Shown here: in pieces, positions 44,248 to 52,661 of the stretch
Numbering within the stretch: position 1 is the stretch's first letter
Layout of the letters: every line of letters starts with the position of its first letter
Source: Pseudopedobacter alpinus
GTDB lineage: Bacteria; Bacteroidota; Bacteroidia; Sphingobacteriales; Sphingobacteriaceae
Reading direction: 5' to 3'
Length of the DNA: 64,000 nucleotides
NCBI RefSeq assembly: GCF_042684645.1
Contig: NZ_JBHULV010000025.1
Coordinates: 1 to 64,000, forward strand
The notes under the pieces: model-generated
Told to the model about the DNA's origin: nothing
Databases searched by the model: none
Seen by the model: the letters and a program-made list of their open reading frames with translations, nothing else
Made by a program: the position numbers and the translations under genes

Positions 44248-45162
44248 ATGAAAAAGAAAATATTAGGCATTAGCTTATTGGCTTTAATTTATTTAAGTTC
44301 TTGCAATTCGTCAGCTTCTAAAACAAGTAACACTACAACTAATAATAGTGATTCTGTTAATACAGAAGAGACCCCAAAAAACACAAATCAAAAAACCTCA
44401 GAAACAGCTGTTCCAAACCATGATGGTAAAAAACCAGCAAATGCTGCAACCATTTTAGCTCGTAAGCAAGTTCCTATACTTTGTTACCATCAAATTAGAG
44501 ATTGGAAATCTACAGATTCGCAAAGTGCTAAAGACTATATCATCCCTGTACAAACATTTAAAGATCATGTAAAATTACTTGCAGATAGTGGTTATAACAG
44601 CATTTTACCAGATCAGCTATATAATTATTTAGTTTATGGCGATCCGTTACCTCCAAAACCAGTAATGTTTACATTTGACGATACGGATTACGACCAATAC
44701 GAGGTAGGAGCTAAGGTGTTAGAAAAATACGGGTACAAAGGTGTTTATTTTATCATGACGGTTTCTATTGGACGCAAAGGCAAGGTGCATTATATGAGCA
44801 AAGAAGACATTAAAGACCTAGCAGATAAAGGCAATACAATTGGTAGCCACACCTACGACCATAAAAATGTTAAGAAATACGTTGCCGAAGATTGGGTAAC
44901 GCAAATTGAAAAACCAACAGCTAAACTAGAAGAAATTACTGGCCAAAAAATGGAATACTTTGCTTATCCATTTGGTTTATGGAATCCAGAAGCCATACCA
45001 GAATTAAAGAAAAGAGGTTTTAAATCGGCATTTATTTTAGCTACAAAAAGAGATGAAAAAGATCCTTTATTTACTATTAGAAGGATTATTGCCAGTGGTT
45101 ATTGGAGCGCTAAAACTTTACATAATAGTATGGTAAATAGTTTTGGAGAAAGTAGAAATTAG
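44248..45162 (+). CDS. Polysaccharide deacetylase (CE4/NodB) lipoprotein
   Basis: A 304-residue lipoprotein: signal with lipobox YLSSC, then a Thr/Asn/Ser-rich linker (25-70). The NodB domain begins VPILCYHQIRDW. Motif 1 is FTFDDTDY (usual TFDDG, with Gly replaced by Thr), so the catalytic and metal Asp are kept. Motif 2 is IGSHTYDH (the two metal His), motif 3 FAYPFG. It resembles PgaB-type enzymes that remove acetyl groups from N-acetylglucosamine polymers. The linker and lipobox place it at the cell envelope, probably in the outer membrane inner leaflet or surface. Its substrate could be the cell's own polysaccharide or peptidoglycan; neighbours do not decide this. Confidence 0.9.
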   Translation: MKKKILGISLLALIYLSSCNSSASKTSNTTTNNSDSVNTEETPKNTNQKTSETAVPNHDGKKPANAATILARKQVPILCYHQIRDWKSTDSQSAKDYIIPVQTFKDHVKLLADSGYNSILPDQLYNYLVYGDPLPPKPVMFTFDDTDYDQYEVGAKVLEKYGYKGVYFIMTVSIGRKGKVHYMSKEDIKDLADKGNTIGSHTYDHKNVKKYVAEDWVTQIEKPTAKLEEITGQKMEYFAYPFGLWNPEAIPELKKRGFKSAFILATKRDEKDPLFTIRRIIASGYWSAKTLHNSMVNSFGESRN

Positions 45163-45180
45163 GTTTCTAGATTTTAAAAA

Positions 45181-45215
45181 AAAGACTCGATTTTTTACAT
45201 CGAGTCTTTTTTTTT
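45181..45215 (+). terminator. Intrinsic terminator of the deacetylase gene
   Basis: An 11-bp stem (45181-45191 with 45199-45209), 7-nt loop, T-run through 45215, beginning 18 nt after the stop. Confidence 0.88.
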
Positions 45216-45238
45216 GGAACTATTTATTATCGATAAAA

Positions 45239-45293
45239 TTATCGAAATCTTAAATGAAGCCTTCGGCGTTCAATATTATATAGATTTCGATAA
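45239..45293. repeat. Inverted repeat with nested smaller hairpin
   Basis: A perfect 12-bp pair (45239-45250 with 45282-45293) encloses 31 nt that hold a second imperfect stem (GAAGCC with GGCGTTC around 45256-45271). It lies between the ends of two convergent genes. There is no T-run next to it, so it is not a standard terminator; function unknown. Confidence 0.5.
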
Positions 45294-45381
45294 ATAATTA
45301 CACAAATCGACTTTATAATCTCCAGTATTAAAATATTTTAGCTTTAAGCTTTGTGTATTTAGCTTTTGGCATTTACATAAA

Positions 45382-46173
45382 CTATGGTATAACTGCCGTT
45401 TTTGTTTGTGATGTATGAGCGCTAAAATAACCTAATGCCCCATTGTTAAAATTAGAATCTGGATTTGATGGGGCGGTAGGAGGACCGCCATTACCAGAGA
45501 TTTGTGATATTGCAAAAAAGTACCGGTAAATAGTCATATCAATACACTGAAAATCAATTTTAACACTATCGCCTTTTACTAATTCAGGGTCATCATTAAA
45601 AATTGTGTTCGTTACTTTTTTTCCGTCATTAAATCTGTCAGAATCAACGTAAAAAGCATTTCTCACCTCTCCGTTAACAGTTAAAACATAATTGTATTGA
45701 TTTGCTACACCTAAAGGATCGTTGTAGTTTACTTGTAAATATTTCTGAGTGTTTCCAAAAAAAGATAATTCTGTTACAGATAATGAATCTATATTTACTT
45801 TTTGTGGCATTTTACATGTTGCAGTATATAAAATGTTATTTACTGTTGCTTCAAGCTGGTAGGTGTTACCTGATTTTCCTCTAAAATTAGACAATATGTA
45901 ATCATTACCATTAAGAGGTCTTGCAAAATTATAGGTTCTATTTTCAGTTAAATCTTTTAAAACTACATCTGCGTTATTAATACTAATCACAGTATTATCT
46001 TCTGTAAAAGGTTTAGTTTGTGATATTTTAACAATATGAGAACCAAATACATCGTTTATATTGGCTTCAATAACTACCACCGGGTTTGTGTTTTTTAAAT
46101 CTATTTCAATTACATCTTCACAAGCACTAAAAAGTAATGTAACAGATAATAATATTAAATATATATTTTTCAT
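45382..46173 (-). CDS. DUF4249 lipoprotein, partner of the TonB receptor
   Basis: A 263-residue lipoprotein with lipobox LLFSAC followed by EDVIEIDLKNTNPVVVIEANI, the conserved start of DUF4249 proteins. Those are predicted surface lipoproteins nearly always found beside a TonB-dependent receptor with a carboxypeptidase-regulatory domain. This one lies 4 nt downstream of such a receptor. The body is beta-rich with the expected ADVVLKD and TCKMPQKVNIDSL blocks. The family is somewhat longer in many members (350-400 residues), so this is a short version. Its likely role is to bind the substrate and deliver it to the receptor; substrate unknown. Confidence 0.85.
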   Translation of the reverse strand: MKNIYLILLSVTLLFSACEDVIEIDLKNTNPVVVIEANINDVFGSHIVKISQTKPFTEDNTVISINNADVVLKDLTENRTYNFARPLNGNDYILSNFRGKSGNTYQLEATVNNILYTATCKMPQKVNIDSLSVTELSFFGNTQKYLQVNYNDPLGVANQYNYVLTVNGEVRNAFYVDSDRFNDGKKVTNTIFNDDPELVKGDSVKIDFQCIDMTIYRYFFAISQISGNGGPPTAPSNPDSNFNNGALGYFSAHTSQTKTAVIP

Positions 46174-46177
46174 GTGT

Positions 46178-48514
46178 TTAAAATTTAAAATTCCAAGTTA
46201 CTGAAGGAATAATACCAAATAATGATGTTTGTACTGCTTGTGTTCTATTTACATTATCAGGATTATCCTGAAAATCTATAGAAAAAGCATTCTTTCTATT
46301 ATATGCATTGTAAATACCAAAAGACCAACTTGATTGATATTTACGGTCAGGTTTAATTTTAGGTTCTAAAGTGGCAGATAAATCTAAACGATGGTAAGCT
46401 GGGGTGCGGTAACTATTTTTATCGGCATAATCAAAAACTGTTGTACCATTTATTTGATATTTACCATTTGGATAAGTAACTGCGTTTCCTGTGTTGTAAA
46501 CAAAGGTTGATGACAATGTCCAGCGTTTGCTTGCCTTATAAATACCTACAACAGATAAATCGTGTGTACGGTCTTGTCTTGCATTAAACCATCTACCTCC
46601 GTTAATTTGATCAAATTGCCTCTCTGTTTTTGATAAAGTATATCCAATCCAACCATTAAAATCACCATATCTTTTTTTCAAAAATAACTCAATACCGTAA
46701 GCTCTACCATCTCCAAATAAAAGATCTGCTTCTATATTTTGGTTACCCCTTAAATCTGTGCCGTTTCTATATTCTATTTGGTTTTTCATATCCTTATAGT
46801 AAAATTCGGCAGAAAACTCATAGCTGTCATTTTTAAAATTACTGAAATAACCAACAGCAAACTGGTCAGCAATTTCTGGTTTAACATTGTTGCTATTCAT
46901 TATGTATAAATCTGTTGGCGATGTAGCCGTTGAATTAGACATTAAATGTAAGTTTTGTGTGTTTCTAGTGTAGGAAGTTTTAATAGATTTATTATCTGCT
47001 AATTGATAAGCTGCAGAAACACGAGGTTCTAAATTAAAATAACTTTTAACAATTTCGTTAGACTCAAAACTTTGTGTGTTGGTGATATCTCCATTAACAT
47101 CATAAGTATTAAAATTTCCGCCTCCAAATAATGAAAAAGCACTAAATCTTGTTCCGTAAACCAACTTAAGCTTATTGCTAACACTGTATTCATCAGAAAA
47201 ATAAGCGGCATACTCAACACCTTTCCTATTTTGTATAGCTGTTTCGTTTACACTTGATAATGCAGATGCAGTAATTTTACCCGGTGCTAAAGTATGGTGT
47301 ATTACGTTCATCCCAAATTTAACATCGTGAGCATTGTTTGCAGTGTACTGAAAATCTTGCTTTAAATTAAAATCTTTGATAGAAGAATTAACCTTAAAAT
47401 TATTTGCTTCTAGCAAGTTTTCTATAATGTAGTTGTAATTACTATAAATTAAAGATGTATTTGAAAACAGCCTATTAGAAAACAAATGATTTAACCTAAC
47501 GGTGCTTGTTGCATTTCCCCATTCAAAACCAAAGGTATCTCCTAATCCTAGTTTGTCTCTTCCAAAATAACCCGATACAAATAGCGTGTTTTTATCATCT
47601 AAAATAAAGTTTGCTTTTGCATTTAAATCATAAAAAAATAGGGTATTATTATTTAAATTACTATCCGGACTAAACTTTAAAAAAGCATCTGCATAAGTTC
47701 TCCTTCCACTAATCATAAAAGAGCTTTTATCTTTTTTAAACGGCCCTTCCACTTTTAACCTCGAGGCAATAAGTCCAATTCCACCTTCAACAGTATAATC
47801 CTTTTTATTACCGTCATTCATTTTAATATCTAAAACGGATGCTAACCTGCCGCCGTATTGAGCTGGCATACCACCTTTATAAACTGTCACATCTTTTATA
47901 GCGTCAGAATTAAAAGTAGAAAAGAAGCCCAATAAGTGCGATGCATTATAAACTGGTGCTTCATCTAACAATATTAAATTATGGTCAATTGCACCACCTC
48001 TAACATAAAAACCGCTATTTCCTTCTCCGGCTGATGAAATACCTGGTAATAATTGCAGCGTTTTTAAAATATCTCTTTCTCCAAATAATACCGGAATACT
48101 ATTAATTTCTTTAACATTTAGTTTTTGAACACCCATTAAAGGGTTTTCAATATTGTTATTCTTTCTTTCAGAACTTACAACAACTTCTGTTAGCTGATTG
48201 GCAGATTCTAAAGAAACATCTTGCTTTAAATCTTTTGATATACTGACGTTTTTTGTAATTGTTTTATAACCAACATAGCTAAAAACTAGCTCATAAACGC
48301 CATCTGGTACGCTTAAAGAATAATAGCCATAAGCATTTGTTACAGTACCAATTTTAACTGCCCCGTAAACTTGTACAGAAGCACCAATTAAAGTTTCACC
48401 GTTGGCACTATCTTTAATTACACCATTTATAACACGATTTTTTTGAGCGTATGCTATATTATTGATAATGAGAAAGGCAAATACGTAAATGATGATGGGT
48501 ATTTTAAATTTCAT
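46178..48514 (-). CDS. TonB-dependent receptor with carboxypeptidase-regulatory N-domain
   Basis: A 778-residue outer membrane receptor. I use the ATG at 48514, where a normal signal peptide begins (cleavage after AYAQ); a frame start at 48601 would add 29 residues with no signal character and would override the promoter box at 48541. A CarboxypepD_reg-like domain (GVIKDSANGETLIGASVQVY, then NAYGYYSLSVPDGVYELVFSYVGYKT) is followed by the plug (FGERDILKTLQLLPGI, DEAPVYNASHLLGFFSTFN, GGMPAQYGGRLASVLDI) and a 22-strand barrel ending SVTWNFKF. The lack of SusC-type signature and the DUF4249 partner separate it from glycan SusC/D pairs. Substrate unknown. Confidence 0.92.
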   Translation of the reverse strand: MKFKIPIIIYVFAFLIINNIAYAQKNRVINGVIKDSANGETLIGASVQVYGAVKIGTVTNAYGYYSLSVPDGVYELVFSYVGYKTITKNVSISKDLKQDVSLESANQLTEVVVSSERKNNNIENPLMGVQKLNVKEINSIPVLFGERDILKTLQLLPGISSAGEGNSGFYVRGGAIDHNLILLDEAPVYNASHLLGFFSTFNSDAIKDVTVYKGGMPAQYGGRLASVLDIKMNDGNKKDYTVEGGIGLIASRLKVEGPFKKDKSSFMISGRRTYADAFLKFSPDSNLNNNTLFFYDLNAKANFILDDKNTLFVSGYFGRDKLGLGDTFGFEWGNATSTVRLNHLFSNRLFSNTSLIYSNYNYIIENLLEANNFKVNSSIKDFNLKQDFQYTANNAHDVKFGMNVIHHTLAPGKITASALSSVNETAIQNRKGVEYAAYFSDEYSVSNKLKLVYGTRFSAFSLFGGGNFNTYDVNGDITNTQSFESNEIVKSYFNLEPRVSAAYQLADNKSIKTSYTRNTQNLHLMSNSTATSPTDLYIMNSNNVKPEIADQFAVGYFSNFKNDSYEFSAEFYYKDMKNQIEYRNGTDLRGNQNIEADLLFGDGRAYGIELFLKKRYGDFNGWIGYTLSKTERQFDQINGGRWFNARQDRTHDLSVVGIYKASKRWTLSSTFVYNTGNAVTYPNGKYQINGTTVFDYADKNSYRTPAYHRLDLSATLEPKIKPDRKYQSSWSFGIYNAYNRKNAFSIDFQDNPDNVNRTQAVQTSLFGIIPSVTWNFKF

Positions 48515-48540
48515 TAATATTTTTTTTAGACATTTTTTTG

Positions 48541-48548
48541 CAAATGTA
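48541..48548 (-). promoter_or_regulatory. TAnnTTTG -7 box for the TonB receptor gene
   Basis: Minus strand TACATTTG lies 26 nt upstream of the ATG at 48514. It supports that start over the longer one. Confidence 0.5.
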
Positions 48549-48686
48549 ATAAAGCATAGTGTTATTTTGTATATTATAAATTTGTTAACGCTAAAAAGCA
48601 TATTTTGTTCTTAACCTGAATATTTTTACAATAAAACCATTTTCTTTTAATATTAAAACACTTTATTTACGTCAAAAAAAACAATT

Positions 48687-49208
48687 ATGAAAAAACGAAT
48701 CGTATTTATTGCCGGCCTTTTTATTTTATTTACTTCGTTACAGGTTAGTGCACAAGTTGACAAAAGTAAAAGAGCTAGTTTACCAGCTAAAGTTACAGAA
48801 ACTATAAAATCTGGCGCAACATTATCTGTAGATTACAGTCAGCCCTTGCTTAAAGGACGTACTATTGGTAAAGAACTTGCACCTTACAATGGTAAAGTTT
48901 GGAGAACTGGAGCAAATGAAGCTACCATTTTTGAAACCAACAAAGCCGTAAAAGTAAACGGTAATGATTTAGCAGCAGGTAAATACAGTTTATACACTAT
49001 TCCTGGAGAAAAAGAATGGACTGTTATTTTTAACAAATCTTGGAACCAATCTGGTACAAAGTATGTTGAAGCAGAAGATGCTTTACGTATTATGGTTAAA
49101 CCGATGATGGCAAAAGAATCAGTTGAAAAAATGACTTTTACAATTGAAAAATCAGGCGATGTTAAATTGCATTGGGGAAATGTAGTAGTTCCGTTTAAGG
49201 TCAAATAA
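48687..49208 (+). CDS. DUF2911 secreted protein
   Basis: A 173-residue secreted protein, signal peptide 1-22 (ending VSAQ). The mature region matches DUF2911 as I know it: SVDYSQPLLKGRTIGKELAPYNGKVWRTGANEATIF, cut here to VDYSQPLLKGRTIG and VWRTGANEATIF, then GKYSLYTIPGEKEWTVIFN. This family is common in Bacteroidota, of unknown function, often present in several copies. It has no operon partner; a terminator follows 22 nt after the stop. Confidence 0.9.
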   Translation: MKKRIVFIAGLFILFTSLQVSAQVDKSKRASLPAKVTETIKSGATLSVDYSQPLLKGRTIGKELAPYNGKVWRTGANEATIFETNKAVKVNGNDLAAGKYSLYTIPGEKEWTVIFNKSWNQSGTKYVEAEDALRIMVKPMMAKESVEKMTFTIEKSGDVKLHWGNVVVPFKVK

Positions 49209-49230
49209 TTAATTCTTATTGATGATGATA

Positions 49231-49262
49231 AATCGGCTTATGTAAATAAAGCCGATTTTTTT
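49231..49262 (+). terminator. Intrinsic terminator of the DUF2911 gene
   Basis: A 9-bp stem (49231-49239 with 49249-49257), 9-nt loop, T-run to 49262. Confidence 0.85.
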
Positions 49263-49547
49263 GGTTTAGGAATTTATAGAAACATTAGCAAGACCCTGGC
49301 ATTAGGTCAAATAAATTCTCTGTGATAATATTTTAACTATTTAAGAGCACCTTGTGGTTCGTTTTATAAAAAACAGCTTAAAGTATTTACTAAACTGGAG
49401 AGAATACAATCCGCAAACACTCAAATAAAAATTACTACGCCATATTGTAATGTCTTTAATAAAAAAATAATTTGCTTACAAATAACGTTGATAAGAAAGA
49501 TAAAATTTTAATACATTAGCAGGGTAAAATTTGTAAAACATATAGAT
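49263..49547. other. Intergenic leader region of clpPX
   Basis: No gene. It must carry the clpP promoter. The nearest candidate box, TAAAATTTG ending at about 49531, has one base too many between TA and TTTG, so I do not annotate it as a promoter. Nothing else stands out. Confidence 0.6.
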
Positions 49548-50249
49548 ATGAATATTGATAAAAACGAATTTCGTAAGTATGCTGTAAAACACCACAGAAT
49601 AGGTGGTTTACATGTAGATAGATATATTAACCAAACAGAAGGTATTTTAAGACCAACCGGTATGACTCCTTATATTATAGAAGAGCGCCAGTTAAATGTG
49701 GCCCAAATGGATGTTTTCTCTAGGTTAATGATGGATAGAATTATTTTTTTAGGAGACGCTATTTATGATCAAAATGCGAATATTATACAAGCACAATTGT
49801 TGTTTTTACAATCAACAGATGCCAAAAGAGATATTCAAATTTACATTAACTCGCCCGGAGGTTCTGTTTATGCCGGTTTAGGTATTTATGATACTATGCA
49901 GTTTATATCGCCAGATGTAGCAACAATTTGTACAGGTATGGCGGCGTCTATGGGTGCGGTTATTATGTGTGCAGGTACAAAAGGTAAAAGAGCTGCATTG
50001 CCTCACGCCCGCATCATGATTCACCAACCATCTGGTGGTGCGCAAGGTGTTGCATCTGATATGGAAATCAACTTACGCGAGATGCTAAAGTTGAAGAAAG
50101 AGCTTTATGATATCTTATCTACACACTCTGGGCAGTCTTACGAATGGGTAGAAAAAGCTTCTGATAGAGATTATTGGATGAAAGCTGATGAAGCAAAAGA
50201 ATATGGTATGATTGATGAGGTGTTAGGAACACACGCAGATAAAAAATAA
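49548..50249 (+). CDS. clpP: ATP-dependent Clp protease proteolytic subunit
   Basis: A 233-residue serine peptidase that forms the tetradecameric chamber of ClpXP. The catalytic triad is complete: S134 in TGMAASMGAV, H159 in HARIMIHQPSGGAQG, and D206 in SDRDYWMKADEAKEYGMID. The oxyanion region NSPGGSVYAGLGIYDTMQ is at 101-118. The N-terminal 45 residues before IIEERQL are longer than in E. coli, as is usual in this phylum. clpX begins 3 nt after the stop, so the two are cotranscribed and translationally coupled. Confidence 0.97.
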   Translation: MNIDKNEFRKYAVKHHRIGGLHVDRYINQTEGILRPTGMTPYIIEERQLNVAQMDVFSRLMMDRIIFLGDAIYDQNANIIQAQLLFLQSTDAKRDIQIYINSPGGSVYAGLGIYDTMQFISPDVATICTGMAASMGAVIMCAGTKGKRAALPHARIMIHQPSGGAQGVASDMEINLREMLKLKKELYDILSTHSGQSYEWVEKASDRDYWMKADEAKEYGMIDEVLGTHADKK

Positions 50250-50252
50250 GTA

Positions 50253-51494
50253 ATGAGTAAAAGTGTAAAAGACGTGAAATGTTCTTTTTGTGGATCGGGA
50301 AAGCAAGATAGTTTAATGCTAATTGCTGGTATTGATGCCCATATTTGTGATAAATGTGTGCAGCAAGCCAATGATATTTTAGCAGAAGAACTTAATTTAA
50401 AGAAGGGAAAGACAATGAATTCTGTACTTACTCTTTTAAAGCCACAAGAAATAAAAGCGCATTTAGACCAATATGTTATTGGCCAAGATGATGCTAAAAA
50501 GGTTTTGGCTGTTGCTGTTTACAATCATTATAAAAGACTAAACCAAAAAGTAGGTAAAGACGAGGTGGAGATTGAAAAATCTAATATTATGATGGTGGGC
50601 GAAACCGGTACCGGTAAAACTTTACTTGCAAAAACCATCGCTAAAATTTTAAATGTTCCGTTTAGTATTTGCGATGCTACCGTTTTAACAGAAGCTGGTT
50701 ATGTAGGGGAAGATGTAGAAAGTATTTTAACCCGTTTACTGCAAGCTGCAGATTATGATGTTACAGCTGCCGAAAGAGGAATTGTTTACATTGATGAGGT
50801 AGATAAAGTTGCTCGTAAAAGTGATAACCCGTCTATTACCCGTGATGTTTCTGGAGAAGGTGTGCAACAAGCTTTATTGAAAATCTTAGAAGGTACAATT
50901 GTTAACGTTCCGCCGCAAGGAGGGCGTAAACACCCCGACCAAAAAATGATTCCGGTAAACACCAACAATATATTATTTATATGCGGCGGTGCTTTTGATG
51001 GTATTGAAAAGAAAATTGCAAACAGGTTAAGGACGCAAACCGTTGGTTATAAATTTAAAGCGGATGTAGATGGTATTGATTTAAAAAATCTGTACAAATA
51101 CATTACCCCCTTAGATCTAAAATCTTTTGGAATGATACCTGAATTAATTGGTCGTGTACCAGTGATTACTCACTTAAACCCTTTAGATAGAGAAACATTG
51201 TTGAGTATTTTAAAAGAGCCTAAAAACTCTTTGGTAAAACAATATCAAAAATTATTTGAATATGAAAACATAGTTTTAGAATTTAAACCAGATGTTTTTG
51301 AGTATATTGTTGATAAAGCAATGGAATTTAAACTAGGAGCAAGGGGTTTGCGATCTATTTGTGAAGCAATAATGATTGATGCCATGTTTGATATGCCCTC
51401 GGAAAAGCAGGATAATAAAAAATTAATAATTGATTTAGCTTATGCTAAAGAACAATTTGAAAAGTCGGATTTGACAAAATTGAAAGCGGCATAA
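50253..51494 (+). CDS. clpX: ATP-dependent Clp protease ATPase subunit ClpX
   Basis: A 413-residue AAA+ unfoldase that delivers substrates to ClpP. An N-terminal C4 zinc-binding domain has CSFCGSG and HICDKC (residues about 8-32). The AAA+ module has Walker A GETGTGKT (about 114-121), Walker B IVYIDEVDK, the pore-loop YVGEDVES, sensor and arginine-finger regions (LRTQTVGYKF), and the GARGLRSICE sensor-2 near 360. The IGF loop region needed for ClpP docking should lie near 265-275. Immediately downstream of clpP; terminator after the stop. Confidence 0.97.
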   Translation: MSKSVKDVKCSFCGSGKQDSLMLIAGIDAHICDKCVQQANDILAEELNLKKGKTMNSVLTLLKPQEIKAHLDQYVIGQDDAKKVLAVAVYNHYKRLNQKVGKDEVEIEKSNIMMVGETGTGKTLLAKTIAKILNVPFSICDATVLTEAGYVGEDVESILTRLLQAADYDVTAAERGIVYIDEVDKVARKSDNPSITRDVSGEGVQQALLKILEGTIVNVPPQGGRKHPDQKMIPVNTNNILFICGGAFDGIEKKIANRLRTQTVGYKFKADVDGIDLKNLYKYITPLDLKSFGMIPELIGRVPVITHLNPLDRETLLSILKEPKNSLVKQYQKLFEYENIVLEFKPDVFEYIVDKAMEFKLGARGLRSICEAIMIDAMFDMPSEKQDNKKLIIDLAYAKEQFEKSDLTKLKAA

Positions 51495-51518
51495 CCAAAA
51501 AAAATGCAACTTAAATTT

Positions 51519-51548
51519 AAGCCTTCCGAATAAACGGGAGGCTTTTTT
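51519..51548 (+). terminator. Intrinsic terminator of the clpPX operon
   Basis: A 10-position stem with one G-T pair (51519-51528 with 51535-51544), 6-nt loop, T-run to 51548. AMP nucleosidase starts 16 nt later, so either it has weak read-through or a promoter inside this stretch. Confidence 0.8.
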
Positions 51549-51564
51549 ATATAAATATAATTTT

Positions 51565-52419
51565 ATGAACGAAGAAAAAGATGTAAAAAAACAACCAGTA
51601 AATACGCCAGCGAAAGAAGTTAAAAGTCCTATAAAAAAAGGATTAAAATCTAAAGAAGATATTGTGGCCAATTGGTTACCACGATATACTGGCAGACCGC
51701 TTAGCGAATTTGGTGAGTATATATTACTAACCAATTTTTCCAAATATGTGCAACTATTTTCCGAGTGGCATAATAATGCACCAGTTTATGGTTTAGATAA
51801 ACCTATGCAAAGCGTAACTGCAGATGGTATAACTATTATCAATTTTGGTATGGGTAGCCCGCTTGCAGCCACCATGATGGATTTATTAACAGCTATACCT
51901 ACCAAAGCGGTGTTGTTCTTGGGTAAATGTGGTGGTTTAAAAAGGAAAAATGAGATTGGCGATTTAATTTTACCAATTGCTGCCATTAGGGGAGAAGGTA
52001 CATCTAATGACTACCTGCACCCAGAAGTACCGGCTTTGCCAGCATTTGCTTTACAAAAAGCAATATCCACAACCATTCGAGAACATTCAAGAGATTACTG
52101 GACAGGTACTGTTTATACTACCAACCGTAGGGTTTGGGAGCATGATAAAGAATTTAAGAAATACCTAAAAGAACTAAGAGCAATGGCAGTAGATATGGAA
52201 ACGGCAACTGTTTTTGTAACAGGTTTTGCAAATAAAATTCCAACTGGTGCACTTTTATTGGTGTCAGACCAACCAATGATACCAGAAGGTGTAAAAACAG
52301 CCGAAAATGATTCATCTAAAACATCTGAAGATCATGTTATATCTCATTTAAAAATCGGAATTGATTCTTTAAAACAGCTAATTAATAAAGGACAAACTGT
52401 AAAACACTTGAAGTTTTAG
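51565..52419 (+). CDS. AMP nucleosidase
   Basis: A 284-residue enzyme of the nucleoside phosphorylase-like superfamily that splits AMP to adenine and ribose 5-phosphate. After a lysine-rich tail of about 30 residues, SKEDIVANWLPRYTGRPLSEFGEYILLTNF is the characteristic AMP nucleosidase start (quoted in part: NWLPRYTGRPLSEFG). The superfamily core has INFGMGSPLAATMMDLL, LFLGKCGGLKRKNEIGDLIL and AVDMETATVFVTGF, with the purine/ribose-binding Glu in DMETA. It matches the short Bacteroidota form rather than the longer E. coli Amn. The low intrinsic tail is of unknown role. Its own terminator follows. Confidence 0.92.
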   Translation: MNEEKDVKKQPVNTPAKEVKSPIKKGLKSKEDIVANWLPRYTGRPLSEFGEYILLTNFSKYVQLFSEWHNNAPVYGLDKPMQSVTADGITIINFGMGSPLAATMMDLLTAIPTKAVLFLGKCGGLKRKNEIGDLILPIAAIRGEGTSNDYLHPEVPALPAFALQKAISTTIREHSRDYWTGTVYTTNRRVWEHDKEFKKYLKELRAMAVDMETATVFVTGFANKIPTGALLLVSDQPMIPEGVKTAENDSSKTSEDHVISHLKIGIDSLKQLINKGQTVKHLKF

Positions 52420-52466
52420 TCTGTAGTTGATGATACAAAAATAAGGAGATTTTACGCTCCACAATG

Positions 52467-52500
52467 ATGCCTTCCAATAATTTGGGAGGCATTTTTTTTT
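52467..52500 (+). terminator. Intrinsic terminator after AMP nucleosidase
   Basis: A 9-position stem with one G-T pair (52467-52475 with 52484-52492), 8-nt loop and nine T to 52500. Confidence 0.88.
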
Positions 52501-52661
52501 ATTTGAATTATTGATGTTAGGTTAATTTTTTATCCATGTAGTTTAGATTCGTTTTCTATAAAGTAATATTTGCTTTTATATGCATGTTAATAACTTATTT
52601 CATTGCAGTTATTTGCGTTTTTGCGATATAATTCCTATAATTACAATTCAATCAATGTTTT

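Noticed and set aside
48515..48601. 29-residue N-terminal extension of the TonB receptor
   Set aside because: It would bury the -7 box at 48541-48548 and hide a normal signal peptide.
49520..49535. TAAAATTTG as clpP promoter
   Set aside because: Three bases separate TA and TTTG instead of two, and no TTG at the right distance was convincing.
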